Origin: UBA5972 sp964637875
Lineage (GTDB): Bacteria > Pseudomonadota > Alphaproteobacteria > Rhodobacterales > Rhodobacteraceae
NCBI GenBank assembly: GCA_964637875.1
Contig: CAZWXK010000006.1
Coordinates: 1 to 64,000 of the forward strand
Direction: 5' to 3'
Length of the DNA stretch: 64,000 nt
Part shown: positions 1-7,717 of the stretch, in pieces
How the letters are laid out: each line of letters begins with the position of its first letter
Numbering within the stretch: the stretch's first letter is position 1
Translations under genes and position numbers: made by a program
The notes under the pieces: model-generated
Told to the model about the DNA's origin: nothing
Databases searched by the model: none
The model's input: only the letters and a program-made list of their open reading frames with translations

Positions 1-420
1 CCCGAAAAGATCGAGCACCTGCGCCAGCATCTGCGCGCCTGGGGGGGCAATGCCTCGGGGCTGGGGGTTGCCAATATCGATACGCAAGGCAAGGTGCACC
101 CCGATACCTACTGGTCCGACTACACCATCGGGGATGTGCGCGAAAAACCGTTTTCCGAGCTCTGGACCGGCACTGACCCGATCCTTGCCCAGCTCAGGTT
201 GCGCCCGCGCCCCCTCAAGGGGCGCTGCGGGGCCTGCGCCTACAAGGAAATCTGCGGCGGCAACACCCGCATCCGCGCGCTGCAACTGACCGGCGACCCC
301 TGGGCCGAGGACCCAGCCTGCTATCTGGACAATGCCGAGATCGGGCTGGAAGACGCCGCGCGCCTTGAACTGCGCCCGTTCCGCGGCAAAAGCCACGACC
401 CTGCCCACCAGTTTCAGTGA
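1..420 (+). CDS. nirJ: NirJ, radical SAM heme d1 biosynthesis protein (C-terminal part)
   Basis: This is the last 139 codons of a protein that begins before the window. The C-terminal auxiliary cluster region is visible as CGACAYKEICGGNTRIRA at residues about 79-96 of the fragment, with a further Cys in DPACY. That spacing is typical of the SPASM-like tail of NirJ. NirJ removes propionate side chains from the heme d1 precursor in the cytoplasm. The next gene is nirN, the usual end of a nirECFDLGHJN order, which supports the call. The radical SAM CxxxCxxC motif lies outside the window and cannot be checked. Confidence 0.88.
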   Translation, partial: PEKIEHLRQHLRAWGGNASGLGVANIDTQGKVHPDTYWSDYTIGDVREKPFSELWTGTDPILAQLRLRPRPLKGRCGACAYKEICGGNTRIRALQLTGDPWAEDPACYLDNAEIGLEDAARLELRPFRGKSHDPAHQFQ

Positions 421-434
421 TCGAGGGACGAAAG

Positions 435-2081
435 ATGCAAACCACCCTGCTTTCTTCTTTGGTCAAATACGCCCGGCGGAGCCGGAAATGGCGCCTTGCA
501 AAGGCGCCATGCCTGCGGCGCGCGTATTTTCGCAAAGAAGAAGCACTGGGCGCACTGGCCGTGGTGGCCGCGCTGGCCCAGCCCGTTCAAGCCGGGCCGG
601 CCGAGGATTACGCGCAATACTGCGCTGCTTGCCACGGCACCAACCGTCTGGGGGGACAGGGGCCGGCGCTGATACCGCAATCGCTGGGCCGGATGCGCGG
701 GCCGCATGTGGCCCAGGTCATCGCGAACGGGCGGGCGGCAACGCAGATGCCCGCCTTTTCCGGGATTCTGGACAAGGCGCGCATCCAGGCGCTTGCCCGA
801 TATCTGCGCCAGCCGCTGGAGCGCATCCCCCCCTGGGGCGCGGCCGAAATCATGGCCAGCCGCAAGATGAACCCGGCCTATATTCCCGCCGACAAGCCGG
901 TTTTCACGGGTGATCCCATGAACATCACCCTGGTGGTGGAAAAGGGCGATCATCATGTCAGCGTGCTGGATGGCGACAGTTTCAGGGTTCTCGACCGTTT
1001 CGCCACCCCGTTTGCCGTACACGGCGGCATCAAATACACCCCCGACGGGCGCTATGCCTTTGTGGTGTCGCGCGATGGCTGGGTGCAGAAATACGATATC
1101 TGGTCGCTGCACGAGGTCGGGCGTATCCGCGCGGGCCTCAACAGCCGCAATATCGCCATCAGCCATGACGGCAGGCATCTGGCCATTGCCAATTACCTGC
1201 CGACAACACTGACGATCCTTTCGACAAGGGATCTGTCGGTCGAAAAGGTGTTTCAGGTGGTCGGGCGCGACGGCCGGCCCTCGCGGGTTTCAGCCGTCTA
1301 TCAGGCGCCCCGGCGCAAGAGCTTTATCCTGGCGCTCAAGGATACCCCCGAGATCTGGGAAATCGCCACCGACCCCAATGCCGGCAAGGTGCATGAGGGT
1401 TTCGTTCATTCCTATGAAAAGGGCATGGAAGAGGCGCTGCCCGCGTCCCAGGGGCTGTTTGCCCGCCGCCGGATCGAGATTTCGGAACCTCTGGACGATT
1501 TCTTTTTCACCCCCGACTACCGCTTTCTGGTGGGGGCTGCGCGCGACCGCAAGCGGGGTGTTGTGGTCAACCTGAATGTGGGGCGCGAGATTGCCACCCT
1601 GCCGCTGGCCGGCATGCCGCATCTGGGCTCGGGCATCAGCTGGGTCTGGAAGGGCCGCCGCGTGATGGCGACCCCGCATCTGAAAGAGGGCAGGATTTCG
1701 GTCATCGACATCGCCGACTGGAAGGTGGTCGCGACGATCAGGACCGATGGCCCCGGATTTTTCCTGCGCAGCCACGAGAACACGCCCTATATCTGGGCCG
1801 ATGTGTTCTTTGGTCCCCACAAGGATGAAATGCACGTCATCGACAAGCAGAGCCTGAAGATCGTGAAAACCCTGCGCCCCATCCCCGGCGTGACGCTGGC
1901 GCATGTGGAATTCACCCGCGACGGAAAATACGCGATGGTTTCGGTGTGGGAAGACAAGGGCGCGCTGCTGATCTATGACGCCAGAACGCTGAAACTGGTC
2001 AAGCGCCTGCCGATGAAGAAACCTTCGGGGAAATACAATGTCTGGAACAAGATCACCTTCTCGGAAGGCACCAGCCACTGA
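435..2081 (+). CDS. nirN: NirN, cytochrome c / d1-type dihydro-heme d1 dehydrogenase
   Basis: The 548-residue periplasmic protein has a cytochrome c domain with CAACH at residues 63-67, followed by a long beta-propeller domain of the cytochrome cd1 type (NirS/NirN/NirF family). NirN oxidises dihydro-heme d1 in the last step of heme d1 synthesis. I chose ATG 435 because GAGGGACG precedes it; a GTG at 417 overlapping the nirJ stop is possible. The N-terminus is odd: residues about 6-37 are encoded by a palindromic repeat (449-544), placing a very basic segment before the hydrophobic ALGALAVVAALAQPVQA signal core. The call is firm from context and the two-domain order; whether export still works is unknown. 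Confidence 0.88.
   Translation: MQTTLLSSLVKYARRSRKWRLAKAPCLRRAYFRKEEALGALAVVAALAQPVQAGPAEDYAQYCAACHGTNRLGGQGPALIPQSLGRMRGPHVAQVIANGRAATQMPAFSGILDKARIQALARYLRQPLERIPPWGAAEIMASRKMNPAYIPADKPVFTGDPMNITLVVEKGDHHVSVLDGDSFRVLDRFATPFAVHGGIKYTPDGRYAFVVSRDGWVQKYDIWSLHEVGRIRAGLNSRNIAISHDGRHLAIANYLPTTLTILSTRDLSVEKVFQVVGRDGRPSRVSAVYQAPRRKSFILALKDTPEIWEIATDPNAGKVHEGFVHSYEKGMEEALPASQGLFARRRIEISEPLDDFFFTPDYRFLVGAARDRKRGVVVNLNVGREIATLPLAGMPHLGSGISWVWKGRRVMATPHLKEGRISVIDIADWKVVATIRTDGPGFFLRSHENTPYIWADVFFGPHKDEMHVIDKQSLKIVKTLRPIPGVTLAHVEFTRDGKYAMVSVWEDKGALLIYDARTLKLVKRLPMKKPSGKYNVWNKITFSEGTSH
449..544. repeat. Palindromic repeat inside the nirN signal-peptide region
   Basis: The outer arms read TTTCTTCTTTGGTCAAATAC (from 451) and, on the opposite strand, CTTCTTCTTTGCGAAAATAC (from about 543). 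The core is ATGGCGCC-TTGCAAA-GGCGCCAT at 488-510. The length is about 96 bp, a multiple of three, so the reading frame passes through it. A related arm, GGCTTCTTCTTTGCAAAAAT, occurs between genes at 13761. Exact boundaries are uncertain. Confidence 0.75.
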
Positions 2082-2322
2082 AACCGACGCGGGCGATGGC
2101 CCAAGATGGCCGGTGTGGAAGCTGGCGTTGCTGCTTTACCCCTTTGCGACCGCCGCGGTGGCGATCAACCTGTTCATGCTGGGGCTGGCGGGCCGCTATT
2201 TCGGCCTGCCGGCACTGTCGCCCTGGTGGGCGCTGGGGCTGTCGGTGCCGCTGGGCATTCCGGCGGGCTGGGCGGCGGGGCGCTGGGTGCGGCGCCTGAT
2301 GGACGAGGCCGAGCCACCCTGA
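2038..2322 (+). CDS. Small two-helix membrane protein downstream of nirN
   Basis: This 94-residue protein overlaps the 3' end of nirN by 44 bp in another frame, which suggests translational coupling. After a polar N-terminus there are two hydrophobic segments, roughly residues 27-51 and 60-80, and a short charged tail. I do not recognise the family. It could help maturation or anchoring of heme d1 enzymes at the membrane, but nothing in the sequence shows that. The start is the only ATG upstream of the first membrane segment. Confidence 0.6.
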   Translation: MSGTRSPSRKAPATETDAGDGPRWPVWKLALLLYPFATAAVAINLFMLGLAGRYFGLPALSPWWALGLSVPLGIPAGWAAGRWVRRLMDEAEPP

Positions 2323-2390
2323 GATGCGCAACCCGGCATCGGTTCGCATCGCCCCCGATACGGTTTGTCGCAGCTTGCCGGTGGAAAAAC

Positions 2391-2404
2391 TTGACCGGCG
2401 TCAA
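2391..2404 (+). promoter_or_regulatory. FNR/NnrR-type binding site
   Basis: TTGACCGGCGTCAA is a perfect 5-4-5 inverted repeat of the Crp/FNR superfamily type, close to TTGAT-N4-ATCAA and to the NNR variant with GTCAA. If it acts as a class II activator site (centre at -41.5), transcription would start near 2439, ahead of the exported protein at 2470. It marks an oxygen- or nitric-oxide-responsive promoter that separates the following genes from nirJN. Confidence 0.7.
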
Positions 2405-2469
2405 TGTTGTCGCTGCGGTCATGCAATAGGCCCGGGCTGAAACTGCACCAGTCCAGGGGCAAGACCGCC

Positions 2470-2820
2470 GTGAACCAACGCATGCCTCATATTCGAAAGC
2501 CCGGTATGGCATCGGGCCTTGCGCTGGCACTGCTGGCGATGGTGATGCTGTCGCTATGGCCGGTCAGCGACCTCGCGTCTCGTGCGCAGCACGGTCCGGA
2601 CATGGCGGCCAGCGCGATCGTCGGTGATGGTTCGGGTGGGGGCGACCTTGCCGCATCCGTGCCCGAATGCGAAACCGATGCCGGCTGCGTGCAGGCCATT
2701 GCCGGGGTGATGCGCGCAGGGTTTTCCATCGCGCATGATCCCGATTCGCACGCCTTTCCCGATCTGAGCACCGCCGATATCTGGGCGGCGGACGCGCGCG
2801 AGCCCGTTCCGATCGGCTGA
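2470..2820 (+). CDS. Small exported protein of unknown function
   Basis: The 116-residue protein starts with a basic segment and a hydrophobic stretch (ASGLALALLAMVMLSLW) that reads as a signal peptide or membrane anchor. A soluble part with two Cys (ECETDAGC) follows. GTG 2470 has AGGGG about ten bases upstream; ATG 2482 is the alternative. It is the first gene after the FNR/NnrR-type box and lies 70 bp before a c-type cytochrome gene, so the two may be co-transcribed under low oxygen. I do not recognise the family. Confidence 0.55.
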   Translation: MNQRMPHIRKPGMASGLALALLAMVMLSLWPVSDLASRAQHGPDMAASAIVGDGSGGGDLAASVPECETDAGCVQAIAGVMRAGFSIAHDPDSHAFPDLSTADIWAADAREPVPIG

Positions 2821-2890
2821 TCGGCTCGGCATGGCTGCCGACAGGATCACCCTCACTCAACGGACGAAAAAGCAATCAAGGACGATTCCG

Positions 2891-3430
2891 ATGAAACACG
2901 CGATGATTTCGCGGGTACTGGGCGCTGTTGCGCTGGGAGTACTCGCAACCGTCACCGGCCCGACCCCGTTGATGGCGGGCGACGCACAAGATCAGGATGC
3001 GGCCACGAGCACGACCCGTCTTCTGATGCCCCGACTGGACAGTGCCAGGGGTATGGAGCTGTTCGTCGAAAAGGGGTGCGCGACCTGCCACTCGGTCAAT
3101 GGCGTGGGCGGCGAGGACGCGGCCGCGCTGGATGCCCATGACATGGACAGGTACATGAATCCCTTTGATCTGGCCGCGCGGATGTGGAGCATGGCAACCA
3201 TCATGATCCCGGCCCAGCAGGACGAGCTGGGCGCGCAGATCGAATTCACCGGCGACGAGCTGGGCGATATCATTGCCTTCCTGCATGATGACGCCCAGCA
3301 GCATCAGTTTGCCGGAGAATATGTGCAAAAGCTGCGCGAACGCATGATGCCGTCGGAACCCGATGGCCAGGGCGGCGCACCCGCCAACGGGGCGCAGGGC
3401 GCGGCCGCTGCCGGGCGCCTCGACGGGTAG
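2891..3430 (+). CDS. Periplasmic monoheme c-type cytochrome
   Basis: The 179-residue protein has a signal peptide (residues 1-29, ending near PLMAG) and one heme-binding CATCH motif at about residues 58-62. A likely distal Met lies in the MWSMATIMIP stretch. The tail after about residue 150 is Gly/Ala-rich and low complexity. It is placed behind the same FNR/NnrR-type box as the preceding small protein and near nirN, so electron delivery in denitrification is plausible but unproven. ATG 2891 is preceded by AAGGACG. The family is a generic class I cytochrome; the specific partner is not known. Confidence 0.75.
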   Translation: MKHAMISRVLGAVALGVLATVTGPTPLMAGDAQDQDAATSTTRLLMPRLDSARGMELFVEKGCATCHSVNGVGGEDAAALDAHDMDRYMNPFDLAARMWSMATIMIPAQQDELGAQIEFTGDELGDIIAFLHDDAQQHQFAGEYVQKLRERMMPSEPDGQGGAPANGAQGAAAAGRLDG

Positions 3431-3462
3431 GGGCATATGCCGCCCCATGTGATGACAACCCG

Positions 3463-3487
3463 CCCGGGGCGCATTTGCTGCCCCGGG
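3463..3487. terminator. Hairpin between convergent genes
   Basis: CCCGGGGC and GCCCCGGG form an 8-bp stem around a 9-base loop. There is no strong T-run on either side, so termination is plausible but not certain. It lies between the cytochrome gene and the convergent LysR gene. Confidence 0.4.
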
Positions 3488-3500
3488 TGCACGCCGTCCT

Positions 3501-4415
3501 TCATCCCGCTGGTCCGGCGTGTTCGGCCTGCTCGCCGATCCCCTCGGCCAGCAGATCCCAGACCCGGCGGATGCGTGGCGTCTGGCGCATTGCCTGATGG
3601 GCAGCCAGCCAGACCGGCAACGAGGGGAGCGCTACGTCGAAATCCAGCTCCTCGACCAGCGGGTCGTTGCACGCCACGCCGCGCTGGGAAAAGCCGATGC
3701 CGCATCCTGCGCGCACCAGCTCCCAATAGGTGGCCTGGTTGTCGCAGCGCACGACAAAGCTCGCCCGGGTCACGGGCCAGCCGGCGGCACGCATTTCACG
3801 CAGGATCAGGTCGTTGTCGTCATATCCGACCAGGTCGTGCCGGATGATTTCCCTTGCTGTTGCCGGGCGTCCGGCGCGTTCCAGATAGCTGCGCGCGGCA
3901 AATATCCCCAGATCGAACGAGGTCACATGCCGGGCGATGATGTCGAGCTGGGTCGGGCGATACATGCGCAGCGCGATGTCGGCCTGGCGGAACAGCAGGT
4001 TTTCGGTCGAATCGCTGGGCACCAGTTCCAGCTGGATGGCGGGCTCGGCCATGCGGATGCGTGCCAGGACCGGCGGCAGGAGATATTGCGACACAAACAT
4101 GCTGGCGGTGATGCGTACGCTTCCCTCAAGGCGTTGCGATTGTCCGGCGGCGGTCAGCTCGATCATCTGCATCGCGTCTCGCATGCGCCTGGCCTCGGGC
4201 AGCAGCCGCGCCCCCAGAGCGCTGGGCCTGAGGCCGCGCGGGTGACGTTGGAACAGTTCGGCGCCCAGGCTGTGTTCAAGCGCACGCACATGGCGCCCCA
4301 ATGTCGGCTGGCTGCGCCCGAGCCGTGCCGCCGCCCCGGAAAGAGAGCCCGCCTCGGCAACGGCAAGGAAGCTCTGGATCAACGACCAGTCGGCGTGGGA
4401 AAGCGGATTATCCAT
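3501..4415 (-). CDS. LysR-type transcriptional regulator
   Basis: The 304-residue protein has an N-terminal winged helix-turn-helix at residues about 7-66 (GSLSGAAARLGRSQPTLGRH, then ELFQRHPRGL) and a periplasmic-binding-protein-like effector domain. Length and layout are typical of LysR regulators. It is divergent from an NAD-dependent epimerase gene with a 99-bp shared promoter region, so that gene is its likely target. The effector is unknown. Confidence 0.85.
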   Translation of the reverse strand: MDNPLSHADWSLIQSFLAVAEAGSLSGAAARLGRSQPTLGRHVRALEHSLGAELFQRHPRGLRPSALGARLLPEARRMRDAMQMIELTAAGQSQRLEGSVRITASMFVSQYLLPPVLARIRMAEPAIQLELVPSDSTENLLFRQADIALRMYRPTQLDIIARHVTSFDLGIFAARSYLERAGRPATAREIIRHDLVGYDDNDLILREMRAAGWPVTRASFVVRCDNQATYWELVRAGCGIGFSQRGVACNDPLVEELDFDVALPSLPVWLAAHQAMRQTPRIRRVWDLLAEGIGEQAEHAGPAG

Positions 4416-4427
4416 TCATTTATGAAT
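4414..4427. promoter_or_regulatory. Palindrome in the LysR/epimerase promoter region
   Basis: ATTCATTTATGAAT is a 6-2-6 inverted repeat overlapping the LysR start codon, and a partial copy (AATGAATGG) occurs near 4463. The region is AT-rich compared with its surroundings. It could be the LysR autoregulatory site; no experiment supports this. Confidence 0.4.
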
Positions 4428-4514
4428 ACATCATCCCCATTTTTTCGCAATACCAGTCACGATAATGAATGGATATCGTCGCCCCATGACCATATCTCGA
4501 AAAGGAGCGACGCC

Positions 4515-5378
4515 ATGGGTGGAACCGTATTGATTCTGGGGGGCTCTGGCCGTTTCGGCCGTCATGCCGGGCAGGCCTTCGATGCCGCTGGCTGGGATGT
4601 CCGGCAGTTCGACCGGGCCCGCGACGACCTGGCCGAGGCCGCGCGCGGGGCGGATGTCATCGTCAATGCGTGGAATCCGCCATACCCCCTGTGGCAGGCC
4701 CAGCTTCCGCGATTGCATGCGCGTGTGATCGCGGCGGCACGACAGACCGGCGCCACCGTGATGGTTCCGGGCAATGTCTATGTCTTTGGCCCCGATGCAC
4801 CGATGCCCTGGTCGCAGGACACGCCGCACCGGGCCACCAACCCGCTGGGCCGGGTGCGCATCGCGATGGAGGCGGCCTATCGCCGCGCCGGCATTCCCAC
4901 GATCATCCTGCGCGCGGGGGATTACCTCGACACCACGGCCTCGGGCAACTGGTTCGATCTGATCATGACCGCAAAGCTGGGCAAGGGGGTGTTCACCTGG
5001 CCCGGCAACCCCGATATTCCCCATGCCTGGGCCTTTCTGCCCGATCTCAGCCGCACCGCGGTTGCGCTGGCCGAGATGCGCACGCGCCTGCCGGTCTTTG
5101 CCGACATTCCCTTTCCGGGCTACACCCTGTCGGGACGCGATCTTGCCGTGGCGTTGGGGCGGGCGTGCAGCCGCGAGATCCGGCTCGGGCGGATGTCATG
5201 GCTGCCGATGCGGATCGGGCGCCCCTTTTCACCGATGATGCGTCATCTGCTGGAGATGCGCTATCTGTGGAACACCCCGCACCGGCTGGATGGCCGGCGA
5301 CTGGACGCGCTGCTGCCACAGCGGCAGGCAACGCCGCTGCAGCGGGCCGTGTCGGCGGCTGTCGCCCATCTCGGCTGA
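4515..5378 (+). CDS. NAD(P)-dependent epimerase/dehydratase family protein
   Basis: The 287-residue protein opens with a Rossmann nucleotide-binding motif (ILGGSGRFG, residues 6-14) and follows the extended/atypical SDR pattern, including the VPGNVYVFG segment and a C-terminal substrate region. The catalytic YxxxK of classical SDRs is not obvious, so enzymatic chemistry is uncertain. AAAGGAG precedes ATG 4515. It is divergent from the LysR gene, which probably controls it. Substrate unknown. Confidence 0.75.
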   Translation: MGGTVLILGGSGRFGRHAGQAFDAAGWDVRQFDRARDDLAEAARGADVIVNAWNPPYPLWQAQLPRLHARVIAAARQTGATVMVPGNVYVFGPDAPMPWSQDTPHRATNPLGRVRIAMEAAYRRAGIPTIILRAGDYLDTTASGNWFDLIMTAKLGKGVFTWPGNPDIPHAWAFLPDLSRTAVALAEMRTRLPVFADIPFPGYTLSGRDLAVALGRACSREIRLGRMSWLPMRIGRPFSPMMRHLLEMRYLWNTPHRLDGRRLDALLPQRQATPLQRAVSAAVAHLG

Positions 5379-5394
5379 GGCCGGGGCCGAGGGA

Positions 5395-6831
5395 TCAGTT
5401 GCCCCCGGCCCGGCGCAGGATGCGATCGAGCAGCCTGCCCCGATCCGAAGGGCCGGGCGCCTTTTCGACCTTGCGATAATGTATTGCCGGATCATAGACC
5501 CTGACGCCCAGCCCCAGATGCCGGGCGGTCAGCAGGCCGGTTGCCGACAACAGGCCGTAGGCGGCGATTTCCTCGTCATGGCGGGCGGTTGCCAGATTTG
5601 TCCTGGCCTCGAAAAGCACCTTTTCGGCATCGAGAACATCGAGGGCGGTACGGGTGCCGAGGCTGGCCTCGTCACGGATGCCGTTCAGCGCGACCTGTGC
5701 CGATTCCACCTCCTTGCGGCGTGCGGTGATGGTGGCGCGCGCGATGGCCAGCTGCGACCAGCTGCGGTTGACGCCCTGGGTGACCAGCTGGCCGGCCCGC
5801 TGCAGGTCGAACCGCGCCTTTTGCGCCAGCTCGCGCGCCTTGCGCAGCGCCGAACTCAGGCTGCCACCCTGATAGATCGGGACCGAGCCCGTTATCGATA
5901 CGCCTGCCGTGTCGCCGGTCGGGGCATTGGCGTTGATGGCCAGATTGCCCTGAAGGGCGATGCGCGGCTTCATCGCGGCGCGCGCGCGGGCGACGTTCAG
6001 ATCGGCAATCTCGACCATGATTCGCGCGCGTTGGATGGCAGGATGGTTTTTCAGGGCCAGGGCACGGGCGGCGTCCCGGGTTTTCGGCAGGGCGGGCAGG
6101 GGCGGCGGCGGGGCCAGCCTGCCCGGATATCTGCCGACCGCCACGTGATAGGCCTCGCGCGAGATCTCCAGCGTGCCCTGACGCAGGGCAACCACGCTCT
6201 GGGCAAGGGCCTTGCGCGCCTCGACCTGGCTGACATCGGTGCGGCGCACCTCGCCTACCTCGAAACGATCGCGGGTCGCCTTGAGCTGTTGCGCGGCGAC
6301 CTCGAAACTGGTGCGGGCCAGCTGCAGCAGCTTCTTGTCGCGGCGCATGTCCATATAGGCAGTGATTGCGGCCAGCAATACCTGCTGTTCGGTGTCGATC
6401 AGGTTCACCCGCCCGACCCTGACCCCGGCCCTGGCCGAGCGGATCGCCAGATCGGTCGTGCCGCCGTCCCACAATGTCAGGCTGGCGGCCAGATTGAGCG
6501 TGGCAAAGCGGCTGTCGCGGTTGAAGGCAAAGGAATGGTTCACCCCGGCCGAGGCCTGCGCGCCCAGCGTCGGGCGGCGTGCTGCCCGGGCCTGGGCCAC
6601 ATCCTCGTCGGTGCCGCGCAGCGATGCCCTTGCCGCCTTGAGCTCGGGGCTGTTGCGATAGGCCGAAATCAGGGCGTCGGTCAGGGTTTCGGCGACAAGG
6701 GGCGCGGGCGCAAGCGAAACCGACGCCGCAAGAATCGGCACGGCAAGGGCCGGCACCAGGGAAACCTGCGCCAACATGGCCCGCGGGGATGTTCGGAAAT
6801 GTCTGAGCATCTTGGTCTTTTCGGTCTGCAT
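5395..6831 (-). CDS. TolC-family outer-membrane efflux protein
   Basis: The protein of about 478 residues has a signal region followed by two repeated TolC domains. These are alpha-helical coiled-coil hairpins rich in Ala/Arg/Glu (e.g. LTDALISAYRNSPEL and the equivalent ARALALKNHPAIQ). It forms the outer-membrane duct of a tripartite pump. The frame extends to an ATG at 6933 inside the upstream tetR; I prefer ATG 6831 (6810 also possible), which leaves the tetR stop at 6896 outside. It lies downstream of tetR and divergent from emrA-emrB, which supply the adaptor and pump. Confidence 0.85.
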   Translation of the reverse strand: MQTEKTKMLRHFRTSPRAMLAQVSLVPALAVPILAASVSLAPAPLVAETLTDALISAYRNSPELKAARASLRGTDEDVAQARAARRPTLGAQASAGVNHSFAFNRDSRFATLNLAASLTLWDGGTTDLAIRSARAGVRVGRVNLIDTEQQVLLAAITAYMDMRRDKKLLQLARTSFEVAAQQLKATRDRFEVGEVRRTDVSQVEARKALAQSVVALRQGTLEISREAYHVAVGRYPGRLAPPPPLPALPKTRDAARALALKNHPAIQRARIMVEIADLNVARARAAMKPRIALQGNLAINANAPTGDTAGVSITGSVPIYQGGSLSSALRKARELAQKARFDLQRAGQLVTQGVNRSWSQLAIARATITARRKEVESAQVALNGIRDEASLGTRTALDVLDAEKVLFEARTNLATARHDEEIAAYGLLSATGLLTARHLGLGVRVYDPAIHYRKVEKAPGPSDRGRLLDRILRRAGGN

Positions 6832-6895
6832 GCCGGACAGGCCGGCGGTTGATGTGGTTGGAAACGGGTTGGCGGCGCTGTGCGATACCGCCGGG

Positions 6896-7597
6896 TCACG
6901 CCCCATGGGCGGCAAGGAACATGTCGATGCCACTGGTCACGATATGGCAGATCTCGTCATCATCCGGCGGGTCCGAGGCATGGCCGAACAGGCGGGCCCG
7001 CATCACGCCGGCAACGCACAGCTCGAACAGCTGGAACGCAGCCAGATCGATGTCGGGGATCGACAGAACCCCGCGCTCGACCAGCACCGACAGGTAGCCG
7101 GCCAGAATGGCATGGCCCCTCAGCGGCCCTTTTTCAAAGAACCGCTTTCCCAGCGCGGGCATGCGCGCGGCCACGGCGATCACGGTGCGCTGGGCGCGTA
7201 TGACCGGCTCGGAACACAGGCGGCTGGCCAGCGTGCAACCAAACGAGATGAGGGTTTCGCGCACCTCCTGGGGGGTTTGATCGGCATGGCCGTTCAGCCT
7301 GTCATAGAGATCGGAAAACAGCTTGCGCCGCTCGTCATCGACGATGGCCTCGAACAGCTCTTCCTTGTTGGCGAAATAGACATAGACCGTGCCCTTGGAC
7401 ACGCCCGCCGCCCGCGTGATGTCGTTCATCGAGGCGGCATCAAACCCCATCTCGCGAAATACGCGCCGGGCCCCATCGAGGATCTGGCCGCGTTTGCGCG
7501 GGTTCTGGCCTGCCTGACACCTCGCGCCGTCCCGCCCGCCGGAGGACGGGGCTGGACGGGACGGGCCGGGAGAAACGGATTGATCCTTGGATGACAT
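6896..7597 (-). CDS. TetR/AcrR-type repressor of the efflux locus
   Basis: The 233-residue protein has a low-complexity basic N-terminus, then a TetR DNA-binding domain at residues about 36-83 (MNDITRAAGVSKGTVYVYFANKEELF region) and a C-terminal ligand domain of the AcrR_C type. It is transcribed divergently from emrA-emrB and in the same direction as the tolC-like gene. Two near-identical palindromes in the 120-bp divergent region are its likely operators, so it should repress both arms and be released by an efflux substrate. Confidence 0.85.
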   Translation of the reverse strand: MSSKDQSVSPGPSRPAPSSGGRDGARCQAGQNPRKRGQILDGARRVFREMGFDAASMNDITRAAGVSKGTVYVYFANKEELFEAIVDDERRKLFSDLYDRLNGHADQTPQEVRETLISFGCTLASRLCSEPVIRAQRTVIAVAARMPALGKRFFEKGPLRGHAILAGYLSVLVERGVLSIPDIDLAAFQLFELCVAGVMRARLFGHASDPPDDDEICHIVTSGIDMFLAAHGA

Positions 7598-7615
7598 TCC
7601 TGCTCCACGAGTTCA

Positions 7616-7632
7616 AACCGAACGGTTCGGTT
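7616..7632. promoter_or_regulatory. TetR operator 1
   Basis: AACCGAAC-G-GTTCGGTT is a perfect odd palindrome lying just upstream of the tetR start. The same arms recur at 7680-7694. Confidence 0.75.
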
Positions 7633-7679
7633 CTGTCTTGATTATTGATCGGCGAATCGTGTAATGCAACCGAAAACGT

Positions 7680-7694
7680 ACCGAACCGTTCGGT
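7680..7694. promoter_or_regulatory. TetR operator 2
   Basis: ACCGAAC-C-GTTCGGT repeats operator 1 with the centre base changed. It lies 23 bp ahead of the emrA start. This is why ATG 7718 is preferred for emrA over the in-frame ATG at 7664, which would place the operator inside the gene. Confidence 0.75.
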
Positions 7695-7717
7695 TCAATA
7701 TCTCCGGGAAACCAGAC

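Noticed and set aside
3519..5378. Long plus-strand frame of 619 codons across the LysR gene and the epimerase
   Set aside because: Its first half is antisense to a clear LysR gene; only the part from 4515 is the real epimerase.
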